Below are positions 9,932 to 19,130 of a stretch of 64,000 nt of DNA, piece by piece. The notes under the pieces were generated by a model that did no database searches, was not told where the DNA came from, and saw only the letters and a list, made by a program, of their open reading frames with translations. This stretch comes from Methanosarcina barkeri MS (GTDB taxonomy: Archaea > Halobacteriota > Methanosarcinia > Methanosarcinales > Methanosarcinaceae): contig NZ_CP009528.1 in assembly GCF_000970025.1 (NCBI RefSeq), forward strand, positions 1,723,168 through 1,787,167, read 5' to 3'. Every line of letters starts with the position of its first letter. The stretch's first letter is position 1. The position numbers and the translations under genes were made by a program.

Positions 9932-11323
9932 ATGCTACTGACCTATAAAATCAAGCACAATCAAAATTTTTCAGAGGAACTCCGAAAGGCTCGAAAGGTT
10001 GCTGAGTTCTGTATTAAACATCAGACTCAAAACCGAAGCCTTAACTCGCCTCCAATACAAAAATCTATTTCTTCTCTTCCTTCTTCCCCTTCACCCTCGT
10101 TATCTACTTTTTCTGAGTTTTCTCAGGACTTTTCGATTATTTCTTCTGCTCGTTCTCTCGGTTCTCTGTCTGCGCCCAATTCACTTCCGGTATCTGGACA
10201 TCTTTCATCGAGGAATGTAAAGCATATAGGCTTGAAGTCAGTTATTTCCGGCCAGATTATCAAAAAATATTCCCGAAACCAGAACTTCAGATCTGCAAAG
10301 AATGTGAAATTGATCATTCCTTCGCGGGCGGTTCGTATTGACAGGGAGGAGCAAACCATTACAATTCCCTGTTTGAAACTTCTGCTGAACTATCATTTTT
10401 CCAACAACTTTTCAAAAATTTCCCAGATAGAAATCGATAACATCTATGCTTATGTAGCAGTTGTCTTCCCGGACGACGAGCTCAAAAATTCAGAGCACTA
10501 TATAGGAGTTGATCGCAACACTAAAGGACATATTGCAGTTGTAGCGGATCCTGAATCCGGAAAAATCTGGAAGTTAGGAAAAATGCGATACCATACGCAT
10601 AAAAAATATGAAAACATAAAAAAACGGCTCTATAATATGGGCAGAAGTAAAGAATTAAAAGCTGTAGAAATTAGGGAAAAAAATATTGTAAAGGACTTGA
10701 ACCATAAAATCAGCCGAAAGATTGTGGATGTCGCCCTGTACAACGGATGCGGGATCAAACTGGAAAACCTTAAAGGAATACGAAAACTCAATAGCAAGAT
10801 TGGAGATGCAGGAAAAGACGAGAAAAATAAAAGTAAAAACAGAAAAAGGGAAAAAAATAGAGACAAAAATATAAGTAAAGAAATTAGCAAAAACTCTCTC
10901 AAAAGTAAAAGTACATCTGAAAAACAATCCTGGTCAAGTGAATACTCCCTGAACAGCTGGTCTTTTCAGCAACTTCAGCAGTTTATTGAATACAAAGCCA
11001 GGCTGCGAGGAGTAGAGGTAGTTTATATCGATCCCCATGCGACTAGCAAAAAATGCAGCCGCTGCGGACATATAGGCAACCGACATAGTAAGCAATTTGA
11101 GTGTCCACACTGCGGACACGTTGACCATGCCGATGTCAACGCCGCCTTTAATATAGCGTTGACGCCAAAAGGCAGCGGTCAATTCTCTGCAGAAAGAGAT
11201 GCAGGGAAAGGGAGCACTGACACCCCTCGACGGGTCCTGGACCGTACCATCTTCAGTAAACGTACAACCAGAAAAAAAACTTCTCCACAGTTTGCGTGGG
11301 AAGTATGTCAGTTTTTAAATTAA
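9932..11323 (+). CDS. Stand-alone TnpB-like (IS1341/IS605 OrfB) protein
   Basis: 463 residues. The RuvC-like triad appears complete: D194 (GVDRNTKG), E278 (IKLENLKG) and D401 ([11 protein letters not shown]). A zinc ribbon (C375, C378, C391, C394) lies between the second and third motifs, the usual TnpB order. TnpB proteins are RNA-guided nucleases that travel with IS200/IS605 elements. No TnpA lies nearby, so this is an IS1341-type orphan. Two insertions are unusual: a Ser/Pro-rich stretch (about 36-90) and a Lys/Asn/Glu-rich one (about 294-328) between RuvC-II and the zinc ribbon. TnpB guide RNAs usually overlap the 3' end, so 11150-11456 is the place to look. Element ends were not identified. 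Confidence 0.88.
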   Translation: MLLTYKIKHNQNFSEELRKARKVAEFCIKHQTQNRSLNSPPIQKSISSLPSSPSPSLSTFSEFSQDFSIISSARSLGSLSAPNSLPVSGHLSSRNVKHIGLKSVISGQIIKKYSRNQNFRSAKNVKLIIPSRAVRIDREEQTITIPCLKLLLNYHFSNNFSKISQIEIDNIYAYVAVVFPDDELKNSEHYIGVDRNTKGHIAVVADPESGKIWKLGKMRYHTHKKYENIKKRLYNMGRSKELKAVEIREKNIVKDLNHKISRKIVDVALYNGCGIKLENLKGIRKLNSKIGDAGKDEKNKSKNRKREKNRDKNISKEISKNSLKSKSTSEKQSWSSEYSLNSWSFQQLQQFIEYKARLRGVEVVYIDPHATSKKCSRCGHIGNRHSKQFECPHCGHVDHADVNAAFNIALTPKGSGQFSAERDAGKGSTDTPRRVLDRTIFSKRTTRKKTSPQFAWEVCQFLN

Positions 11324-11456
11324 GACCTGTTACAGACTTCTTTTTTGTAATGTATACATATGAAAGCATGTTAACAACTTCCTAAGGTATAAAAAAACTT
11401 ACGGGAACATAAAAAATAATAAAAGGGAAATAATCCCTGTCAATTAACTCACATTT

Positions 11457-13241
11457 TCAGGCAGTTTCGGCTGCTTTTCGAGTCTCATTAATTTTTGTCT
11501 CATTAATTTTTGTTCCATTTACAAGTGAAAGTGCTTCACAGGGAATATAGACTTTACCAGTTGCTGGAGCATAGACGACTATTCCTTCTAACTCATGCGC
11601 TACACCATTCTTGATAAGAATATTCGTGTCCACTGGCAGTTTGGCATCTCCAATTTCCAGCACAGGGTTTGAGGAATTCGTCATATTTAGCAAGTATTCA
11701 TTTTTATCCAGTTTTCCATCTCCGTTATCTTTGGAGAAAATCTTATCCACATCAATAAAGAGTTGCGAGTTAGTCTTGTTAAGGTCAAATCCGAGTTCTT
11801 TAGCTATGTGTCCTGCAATTTCTGTATTATCAACATGGCCTGTTAGATCGTCAGGACCATAAGCCCACAGAGGGACATCATCTCCAGAATGTCCGTGAGT
11901 AGTCCAGCCAATTACTGTGTGATTGCGGCTGATTACCTCGCTAATTGCATAGTCAAGTGAGAGGCCTTTTCCATCGTTGTAGAGCTTAAGAATTTCAGCT
12001 ATGTCCTCATCAGTAGCATCAATTCCCCACCAGGTTTTTAGCTGTTTTTTGATATTTTCGGATGAAAGATCTGTCCCTATTTCTGTCTCAAGACCTGTGG
12101 AACTGAGTTTCATACCTTTGAGAGGTGCAATGACATCTTCTACGGTTGTGGATGTATAATTGGGGTCAGAGTAGCTGCCAATGGTCATGCCGCCTGTATT
12201 ATGATCCGGAAAAGCTAGAACCAGAGTATGCCCGTCTTTTTTAGCAAAATTAACTGCAGCCTTAACAGCTTTATCAAAAGCCAGGAAATCGGTTACAGCA
12301 TAGTTAGGGTCATTGGCGTGGTCTGCCCAGTCAACCTGGCTGCCTTCAACCATCAGGAAAAAGCCATTTTTATCCTGAGATAACAGTTCGATGGACTTAT
12401 TGGTCATTTCTGCAAGAGAAGGCTGTTCAGGTGCAAGTGAAGAACGATCTATATCCGGCATCATGTGGCTACTGGCAAAAAGACCCCAGGCTCTCCCAGT
12501 TGTAAGGTTCATCATTTCGTCTCTGCTGTCAACATACTGGTAGTCTCTGTCAAGAAGTACTTTTGTCAGGTTTTCTCCATCTGTCCTCTTTCCTCCTTCA
12601 GCTACAGGTATGAGATAACTTGAACCGCCACCAAAAACCACATCAACGTTTTCATAAACCATCTGTTTCATGATTTCGGTTTCATTATCTCTGTTATCAA
12701 CATGAGCAGCAAAAGCTGCAGGTGTGGCATGGCTTACGCGGGAGGTTGCTACAAGTCCTGTAGATTTGCCTTCGAGTTTTGAACCTTCAAGCACTGTTGC
12801 AAGCGGTCTGTATTGTAGTTCTTCAGGTGGGATTTCCAGTGTACTTAAAACAGAACTATTACTTGGCCCTACGCTTAAAAAACCGTTAGTAGTTTTATAT
12901 CCCGCAGCAAATGCTGTTGCGGCTGAAGAAGAATCAGTGATGACTGAGTCCGTACTATAAGTAGATACTGTTCCAGTTACCATATTATCAAGCTCAAGAG
13001 GCTTTCCGCTATACCAGCGAGCTAAAGTCTCCACACTTTGGGAACAACCATCAGGAATCAGGACGATCACGTTCTTTATTTTAGCTTCCGGCGTTATAGG
13101 AAATTTGCAGTTAGTAGAGTTCGTGAAATTAACGCTAGAATTCGAACCAAATTGTGCAGCTGCTGCAGAACCAATATTTCCCAGCAGCAAAAGTCCTATT
13201 ATTGAAATAATTACTAAAGTATCGGTTTCCTTAGTCTCCAT
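11457..13241 (-). CDS. Secreted alkaline phosphatase with EF-hand-like loop
   Basis: 594 residues. An N-terminal hydrophobic signal segment (about 9-28, ending SAAAA) is followed by the alkaline phosphatase fold: LIPDG (metal Asp 64), TDSSSAATAFAAG with the nucleophile Ser 104, VSHATPAAFAAH, EGSQVDWADHAND and the late GWTTHGHSGDDVP metal site. It hydrolyses phosphate monoesters outside the membrane using zinc and magnesium. A C-terminal insertion holds DVDKIFSKDNGDGKLDKNE, an EF-hand-like calcium loop, and the last 80 residues are an extra domain. ATG start with a GAGG Shine-Dalgarno sequence 8 bases upstream. It may be induced by phosphate limitation, but no operator was identified. Confidence 0.93.
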   Translation of the reverse strand: METKETDTLVIISIIGLLLLGNIGSAAAAQFGSNSSVNFTNSTNCKFPITPEAKIKNVIVLIPDGCSQSVETLARWYSGKPLELDNMVTGTVSTYSTDSVITDSSSAATAFAAGYKTTNGFLSVGPSNSSVLSTLEIPPEELQYRPLATVLEGSKLEGKSTGLVATSRVSHATPAAFAAHVDNRDNETEIMKQMVYENVDVVFGGGSSYLIPVAEGGKRTDGENLTKVLLDRDYQYVDSRDEMMNLTTGRAWGLFASSHMMPDIDRSSLAPEQPSLAEMTNKSIELLSQDKNGFFLMVEGSQVDWADHANDPNYAVTDFLAFDKAVKAAVNFAKKDGHTLVLAFPDHNTGGMTIGSYSDPNYTSTTVEDVIAPLKGMKLSSTGLETEIGTDLSSENIKKQLKTWWGIDATDEDIAEILKLYNDGKGLSLDYAISEVISRNHTVIGWTTHGHSGDDVPLWAYGPDDLTGHVDNTEIAGHIAKELGFDLNKTNSQLFIDVDKIFSKDNGDGKLDKNEYLLNMTNSSNPVLEIGDAKLPVDTNILIKNGVAHELEGIVVYAPATGKVYIPCEALSLVNGTKINETKINETRKAAETA

Positions 13242-13827
13242 AAAATTACCTCAACATTGGGAATAATTTTTAAATTTATGATTTAACACAATATAAAAAA
13301 TACAAATCCCAATTTTAAAAAAGAAGCCAGCTGTATTTGAATCTTTCACATATAGAATATATGCAGATTCATACTCAATATTTGTGAAAAATGGCTATGT
13401 AACTCTATTTTGCGGTATCAGCTATTTATTAAAATATTTAGGATATATACTCATTTATATACTTGATAGTTTTCCATAAACTGTATACAAAAGGACAATA
13501 CTACAGTCTAAATAAACTTCCTACTAAAATTAAAAAATTCAGAATAGACAACATAATCTGAAAAATGGGTTAAATTCCAGACATCATCCTGTTGATCACA
13601 TTACTTTCAAACCAAAAACCAGAAACTGAGATTCTCTGCGGAGGCAGCTTTTGTAGAACATTAGATGGTTGCTTAAAGATATTTTCTATTCAGAGGCAAA
13701 GATTTTGGCACATAAATTTTTGGCACATAAATTTTTGGTAAATAAATTTTTGGTAAATATATCTATTTTTGAGTAATATATTAATATCTAGCTCAATAAT
13801 TATATAGAATATAAAAAAATATATAAG

Positions 13828-13963
13828 AAATGAGCGTTATTACTTAGTAGCGTGGGACCAGAACATACTACAAATAGACCAGAAAACATGTTAACATCTA
13901 TTAAACCCAAATTTCCTGTGATACTCTCTTTTAAATTGGATTTTGCCTCTAAATCTCTTCATT
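13828..13963 (+). repeat. Duplicated leader element, copy A
   Basis: A 37-base block at 13828-13864 (core GCGTGGGACCAGAAC) matches 15576-15612 at 32 of 37 positions. Both copies are followed by an ATAGRCCAGAAAA block and, about 125-140 bases from the start, by AAATCTCTTCATT and a T-rich stretch. Copy A lies in the 853-base gap upstream of the glycosyltransferase gene; its last block ends about 130 bases before that start. It could be a small RNA, a conserved promoter/leader or an old mobile repeat. The rest of the gap (13242-14094) is AT-rich. Confidence 0.6.
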
Positions 13964-14094
13964 CTATTTTTGAAAATATACAACTGATTCGTGCAGAATA
14001 GATTATGTTTACGCAAATTGTTTTTGAAAATATTAAGTTCACAGATAATGGTTTAGAGTAATGGAAGAAAGGTATATACTGGGATTGAAATAAA

Positions 14095-15267
14095 ATGAAA
14101 GTTTTACTTTTCATGTGTGGAGAAGGGCTTGGCCACACAAGTCGCTGCCTTGCTTTGGGAAAAGAGTTTCTGACTGCCAGGCACGAGGTATACTTTGGGG
14201 CATATGGGTACTCAAAAAAGCTAGTAGAAAAAACAGGGTATCAGGCATATGAGATCCCTCCTGAAATAAGGCTAGCTGGAGAATCCGGAATTTTTGATGT
14301 CAAAAAATCTATTAAAGAAACCTTCAAGAGTATTTCCATTTCAGGGTTCAGAAAGCTTTTAAGGTTGATTGAGGATCTCAAACCTGATATTGTACTTTCG
14401 GATGGTTACTATACAGGCATCCTTGCTGCGCAGACAAAAAAGATTCCTGTGTATTTTATTGGCCACCAGTTCAATATGGTGGAGTTTTTTCAGAACCAGG
14501 ATTTTCTAGTAACAGTAGCAGGAAAACTAGTTAAGAGTTTTTACAATTATATATTCAGAAGCGTAGATGGCATTATTGTGCCTGATTTTCCTCTTCCATA
14601 CTCTGTAAACAGAAAAAACTTCAATTTTAATAAAAGTATCAATAATACCATTTTTTTCAGCGGCCCCCTCATCCGGTGCAAATATAGTGAAGTCGAATCA
14701 AAAATCTTCCAGTGCCCAAACGTCCTTTCAACCATCGGTGCTTTCGGATACAGAGCAACCATATTCAGGAGCATACTTGAGGCTGCAAAACTGGACCATA
14801 CTATCCATTATACCTTTATTTCAGGGCCCGAAATAAATCCCAAGCAGTTTTCAAAAATCTCGGAAAATGTTGAGTTTACAGGCTTTACGGAAAATCCTTT
14901 TCCTTATTACAAAGGCTCTGACTTGGTAATCACTGCAGGAGGACATGGAACAATCCTTGAAAGCCTTTCTTTTGGACTCCCTGTGCTTTCTTTTCCGGAC
15001 GAAAAGCATATTGAACAGGAAAATAACGCAACTGTAATTGAAGAAGAGGGATATGGGAAGAGAATGAGCTACCTTGCAGAGCCGGAAACTATTCTTGCCT
15101 GTATTAGAGGAATTCTGGAAAAGGAAGAATACCACAAAAAGACCAGAAGATTGAGAGAACTTGCAGAGGAACTTAACGGACCTGCAACTGTAAGAAGATT
15201 TCTTGAAGAAAAGGTTAAAGAAAGATTTAATGAAAAAAGGAAAAAGAATCGAAAGTGGAAAAATTAG
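14095..15267 (+). CDS. MJ1255-type glycosyltransferase (GT-B)
   Basis: 390 residues. The N-terminus MKVLLFMCGEGLGHTSRCL has the GLGH(T/S)-R motif of the MJ1255/TIGR00661 family, which is related to MurG and UDP-glycosyltransferases. The C-terminal half has VTFTGF-like FTGFTENP and the nucleotide-sugar site ITAGGHGTILESLSFGLP (about 280-297). It should transfer a sugar from a nucleotide donor to a lipid or small acceptor at the membrane face; the acceptor is unknown. The end is very Lys/Arg-rich. ATG start with only a weak Shine-Dalgarno sequence. It follows leader element A and precedes element B. Confidence 0.85.
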   Translation: MKVLLFMCGEGLGHTSRCLALGKEFLTARHEVYFGAYGYSKKLVEKTGYQAYEIPPEIRLAGESGIFDVKKSIKETFKSISISGFRKLLRLIEDLKPDIVLSDGYYTGILAAQTKKIPVYFIGHQFNMVEFFQNQDFLVTVAGKLVKSFYNYIFRSVDGIIVPDFPLPYSVNRKNFNFNKSINNTIFFSGPLIRCKYSEVESKIFQCPNVLSTIGAFGYRATIFRSILEAAKLDHTIHYTFISGPEINPKQFSKISENVEFTGFTENPFPYYKGSDLVITAGGHGTILESLSFGLPVLSFPDEKHIEQENNATVIEEEGYGKRMSYLAEPETILACIRGILEKEEYHKKTRRLRELAEELNGPATVRRFLEEKVKERFNEKRKKNRKWKN

Positions 15268-15575
15268 GGCTCGATGTAGACATCCTCTGAAAGAAAGAAG
15301 AGCGAACATATAGAGAAATTAATGAAAGAGCAGCAAAAAAGAAAGTGATCTGGAGCAGACCATTTATTTTACGTACTATGAACAGAACAAAAAACTAAGC
15401 TGATTAGAAACACAGGATTTTTAAGTGATTTTTTTGCAAAAAAGGTATTATTTGGAGGATAATATTTCCCAAAATCTTCAAAAGGAACATAGAAAAATAA
15501 AAAATATTGTTTTTAATACTAAAAATAATACTTAATAAAACTATGTTATAGAAAAAACAAAAATCGATCTACAAA

Positions 15576-15727
15576 AAATGAGTATTATTGATTAGTAACG
15601 TGGGACCAGAACCTATTAACAGACTAGAAATATACGAATAGGCCAGAAAAGTATGCCTGCACAAGGAACTTAATTAATTATCCCATGTTACTTATTTTAC
15701 AGTGGCCAGGGCTCAAATCTCTTCATT
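15576..15727 (+). repeat. Duplicated leader element, copy B
   Basis: Second copy of the element described at 13828. The conserved 37-base block is 15576-15612, the CCAGAAAA block is near 15642-15650 and AAATCTCTTCATT is 15715-15727, followed by a run of T. It lies in the 774-base gap before the metallophosphoesterase gene, about 315 bases from the chosen start. The remaining gap sequence is AT-rich with strong TATA-like stretches at 15900-15990. Confidence 0.6.
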
Positions 15728-16041
15728 TTCTTTTTTTATGGCCATGATTTAATAAGTTGACGTCTTCCAGACCTTTACATACTTGCGTTTTGCGTCTCAA
15801 TTCCCAAATATGAATTTCTGTTTTCTCGCAGATTATTTCGGAACACGTTCAGCCAAAAAAAATCGAATATCAAAGAAAAATTCACTCGATTAGATATCTT
15901 ATTTTGTATATAGAAACTATACTTAATATATTAATTATTTTTTTCTTTTGTATATATTGACTAAATCGAATAACTATATATAACTCTATTAATTATTATT
16001 CTCAACGTTGAAACGCGAATAAGTAATGCAGAGGAATAGAA

Positions 16042-16785
16042 ATTAAAAAAATAGTACATATTTCAGACATTCATTTTTCAGAGGCATATTATGTGCCTGA
16101 GATTGCAAATTCCATGCTTGAAAACATAAACAGGAACTTTCCAGATATTGTAGTAATCACTGGCGACCTGACGGAAAACGGGCTTGCAGCCGAGTATAAT
16201 GGGGCAAAGAAATTCATCGATAGGATTGAATGCAAAAACAAGGTGATAGTTCCAGGAAACCATGACTCCAGAAACGCTGGTTACCTCTTTTTTGAGGATC
16301 TTTTCAAAACCAGATCGACTTCTGGGCACTTTGGAGAGGTCACTGTATTAGGGCTTGATTCTTCCCAGCCGGAACTTGACGAAGGGCATATCGGAAGGGA
16401 GAATTACAACTGGATAGAGAATGCTTTCTTAGTAAACGGTTTCAAAGTTTTTGCCCTTCACCACCATCTTATTTCGATCCCCAGAACTGGCAGGGGAAAT
16501 AATGTACTTGTAGATGCTGGAGATGTTCTGGAACTCCTGGATCGCTCAGGTGTCAATCTTGTGCTCTGCGGGCACTGGCACATCCCCTGGGTCTGGAGAT
16601 TAAACGACATGCTTGTAATCAGTGCGGGAACTGTCTGTTCTTCTAAAGTTCGTGGAAAAATGTCTCAGTGTTACAATTTGATTGAGATTGATGCACCAGA
16701 ATCCGATTGCAAGCGCTGGCATCTGCAAGTTTACAGAGTTTTTTCAAGAGGAGAAAAGGAGAAGGTTGTTGATAGTATACTATAA
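16042..16785 (+). CDS. Metallophosphoesterase with apparent non-canonical (ATT) start
   Basis: Calcineurin-type phosphoesterase. Motifs in order are HISDIHF (metal Asp/His), VVITGDLTENG, VPGNHDSR, FALHHHL and LCGHWHIPW, so the set is complete and an active metal-dependent phosphatase is expected. The first standard start codon (GTG 16093) would cut off the essential DxH motif. The frame stays open upstream to 16027, and ATT at 16042 follows GAGG (16031-16034) by 7 bases, giving 247 residues beginning IKKIVHISDIHF. I choose that start. ATA 16036 or a mutated start are alternatives. Substrate unknown. It is the second gene behind a duplicated leader element. Confidence 0.8.
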   Translation: MKKIVHISDIHFSEAYYVPEIANSMLENINRNFPDIVVITGDLTENGLAAEYNGAKKFIDRIECKNKVIVPGNHDSRNAGYLFFEDLFKTRSTSGHFGEVTVLGLDSSQPELDEGHIGRENYNWIENAFLVNGFKVFALHHHLISIPRTGRGNNVLVDAGDVLELLDRSGVNLVLCGHWHIPWVWRLNDMLVISAGTVCSSKVRGKMSQCYNLIEIDAPESDCKRWHLQVYRVFSRGEKEKVVDSIL

Positions 16786-17469
16786 TTAAGCAAAATAAAG
16801 TTAGAAAAATATGAGGTCCAGTGCCTGAGAAGTATCTCGTTCCTTCTCCTTAATAACTTAAAAAGTAAACAATATTTTAAAAATTTATAATCACCTTCTC
16901 CTTTTTTGCCTGAATACCAGGAATTTGCCTGGATACTAGGAATAATATATGCAATTACTATTGATGCACAATTTATGAGTCTTCTTTTCAGATCTCTTTT
17001 CTTCTTTGCAAATAATTATTTGCTCATTTTCATCTATTCCTAAACATATTATTGATCTGGTAATTGAAATCGATCTGATTAACAAATCCACTGATGAATG
17101 CGATTTCAAAAATCACCCAATTCTGGAACTAAATCAATTTTTTAGGGGAAAATGAGAGGATAATTCGTTATTATCAAATTTGTATTTTAAAACTCTAATA
17201 TTCAGATCGGAGATCACTACATGTAGTATTTGAAGCTGCTATGAGTGTTTTAGTCTTCAATCAGTTAGCTTACGTTCGAGAGTATATTAGATTTTCATAG
17301 TTAGTTACCAGTAGTAATAAATAAATTCAATTCAATAGTATCCAATACCAGTATATAGACTCAAAATTACTATCTGCTCTTTTATCAATAGGAATAATTT
17401 TAATATGAACGGTATAACTGTTGACTAAAGTCAGATTAATCAATATATTTTTGAAGTGGTGGGTATAAG
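16786..17469. other. Intergenic gap without recognised gene
   Basis: 684 bases, AT-rich. A small direct repeat of about 17 bases (GCCTGAATACCAGGAAT versus GCCTGGATACTAGGAAT) lies at 16908-16941. No protein-like ORF, tRNA or strong hairpin was found. Confidence 0.4.
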
Positions 17470-18417
17470 GTGGCATATCAATATGTAAATACTTTAAGCT
17501 CTGGAAATCCTTTCAGAGATTGGCTTGTTGAGAAAGTTGTAACAGATCGGCTTAAGAATAAGCATTGTTTGGTTGATGTTTATAAATCAAATTCTTCTCA
17601 TACTGTCTGCAAGTATCATTTCAAGGGCCAGCATTACAGTGTAGTGGCAAAGTTTTTTTCGGAACCTACAGGACAACTGAAAAATTATAACGCTTATAAA
17701 GGTATGATGAAGGAATATAGGAATCTGGAAAGAGCCTCTTCAATAATAAATGTTGCAAAACCGCTTGCAGTAAATAAAAAATTTAACTGTGCACTTGTAA
17801 CCGAGTACATACCAGGTAAATCCTTGGGCTGGTACATAAAACATGAAAAAAAACTCGATGAACGGCTTACTGCCATTGCACATATGCTTCGCCGGCTTCA
17901 CGATAATACAACGTCCTCTTACAATAAGGAAAACGAATTTAAAAATTATCATGAGGTTCTGGGCCATCTGAAACTAGATCATGATACCAGAAAGACTTTT
18001 AATAAACTGCTTGGAAAATGGTGGTACAGTTCGTGGCTCGATAGGGAATGCGGCTGTATGGTTCACAGGGATGTCAATCCTTCCAATTATATATTTTATG
18101 AAGGTAAGCCTTATGCAATTGATTTTGAAAGCTCCTGGTCGCATGCTCATCCTGTAAGAGACCTGGGAATTCTCACTGCAGAACTTAAGAACGAATTCAA
18201 ATGGTATAAAGGAGGAAGCTGGAAAGCCGAACCATACATAGGAAACTTCCTCTGGGAATATAGCAATGATGAAAAGGACTTTACCTATATTACCAAAGTT
18301 TTGCCTTTTTTCATGAGTATAGGTCTACTTCGTTCAGCGCGCATTCATCGAGGCAGCCACAGAAATTATCTAATAAAAGAAGCACGTAAGTGTTTAAAAG
18401 CGATTAATAAAGGTTAA
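17470..18417 (+). CDS. APH/RIO-like small-molecule or protein kinase
   Basis: 315 residues. The catalytic loop VHRDVNPSNYIF (about 198-209) and the metal-binding IDFES (about 216-220) are those of the aminoglycoside phosphotransferase/choline kinase-like fold. The hinge-like LVTEYIPGKSLGWYI lies near residue 106. A conserved ATP-binding lysine may be VVAKFF near 59. It should use ATP to phosphorylate a small molecule or protein; the substrate is unknown. GTG start with a GGTGGG Shine-Dalgarno sequence about 8 bases upstream. No linked gene on the same transcript was found. Confidence 0.75.
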   Translation: MAYQYVNTLSSGNPFRDWLVEKVVTDRLKNKHCLVDVYKSNSSHTVCKYHFKGQHYSVVAKFFSEPTGQLKNYNAYKGMMKEYRNLERASSIINVAKPLAVNKKFNCALVTEYIPGKSLGWYIKHEKKLDERLTAIAHMLRRLHDNTTSSYNKENEFKNYHEVLGHLKLDHDTRKTFNKLLGKWWYSSWLDRECGCMVHRDVNPSNYIFYEGKPYAIDFESSWSHAHPVRDLGILTAELKNEFKWYKGGSWKAEPYIGNFLWEYSNDEKDFTYITKVLPFFMSIGLLRSARIHRGSHRNYLIKEARKCLKAINKG

Positions 18418-18548
18418 AATGAGTTTATTCTGAGGATATGCTAAAGGATATAGCATTTCAAATTCATTATTTCTTTTTTTTCAATTTATTGCTCCAAAAT
18501 ATCTCCTTTTTTCTAAGAGGTAATTTCTGTATCTTGTATTTGATAGAC

Positions 18549-18598
18549 TTAGACGGTTGAGCTGGGAAATCAATAGCATTAAACCTTCAACTGTCTAA
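18549..18598. terminator. Long imperfect hairpin after the kinase gene
   Basis: TTAGACGGTTGA (18549-18560) pairs with TCAACTGTCTAA (18587-18598), 11 of 12 positions, around a 26-base loop. It lies about 130 bases after the kinase stop and might be a transcript end or part of a longer structured RNA. Confidence 0.3.
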
Positions 18599-18757
18599 AG
18601 TAAAAAGTAGTTCATAACGCCGAATGTGCTTGAGCTTATATTTCAAGTGAGAAAATTCTTTGTGATAAGGAACACGTACTTTACAACTAGTTAGTACAGT
18701 TTATTACTATATTGTATATATCCAAAAAATATATAATAAATTTATTCTATTTATATC

Positions 18758-18907
18758 TTGAAAGGTTTCTAGTACCTTCAACCAGATCTCTATGGGCTGC
18801 AGGCATCTCTTCCCCTGCAGCTCACAAATTTAATAAGAACAGTAAATGAAGGAAAGTCAACCGGCTGTACATTTGGGAATACTGTGACTTTGCAGTATTG
18901 CCCAAAT
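18758..18907 (+). ncRNA. Structured leader upstream of small zinc-ribbon gene (candidate)
   Basis: Three successive hairpins. TTGAAAGGT/ACCTTCAA spans 18758-18781. GGGCTGCAGG/CCTGCAGCTC spans 18794-18823 with one wobble pair. ATTTGGGAATACTG pairs with CAGTATTGCCCAAAT (18871-18907) with one bulge. The GC-rich second stem stands out in AT-rich surroundings. A TATA-like tract precedes the cluster (18710-18750), and the zinc-ribbon ORF starts 82 bases after it. This could be a cis-acting leader or an independent small RNA; no known riboswitch class was recognised. The rest of the 18418-18989 gap holds the hairpin at 18549. Confidence 0.45.
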
Positions 18908-18989
18908 TATGAAGGTTTCTACAGAACTCTAAAATCCTTTATTTAAGGTTCTATTCAGATAACTATCCATTTACCAGGGAGGTTTATTT

Positions 18990-19130
18990 ACGAAAAGTCT
19001 AAATATTTGTCCTGAGTGCCATTCAATCCTGAAAATAAGTCAAGGCGGCGAAACTCAATACTGTCCTGTGTGTAAATACTGGACAAAGATAGGTACTGCA
19101 AGGCTTGATTCAATCATGATTTACGAATAA
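18990..19130 (+). CDS. 46-residue zinc-ribbon protein, apparent ACG start
   Basis: The frame encodes CPEC (C7, C10) and CPVC (C25, C28), a complete four-cysteine zinc ribbon, then a short tail ending SIMIYE. GGGAGG lies at 18977-18982, and 7 bases after it comes ACG, exactly where ATG would be expected. No ATG, GTG or TTG occurs in frame between the upstream stop (18960) and the first cysteine. The gene therefore either uses ACG or lost its start by one T to C change. Small zinc ribbons of this kind are common in methanogens and may bind nucleic acid. The stop is followed by a G-rich then T-rich stretch (19141-19166) that could terminate. Confidence 0.6.
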   Translation, partial: TKSLNICPECHSILKISQGGETQYCPVCKYWTKIGTARLDSIMIYE

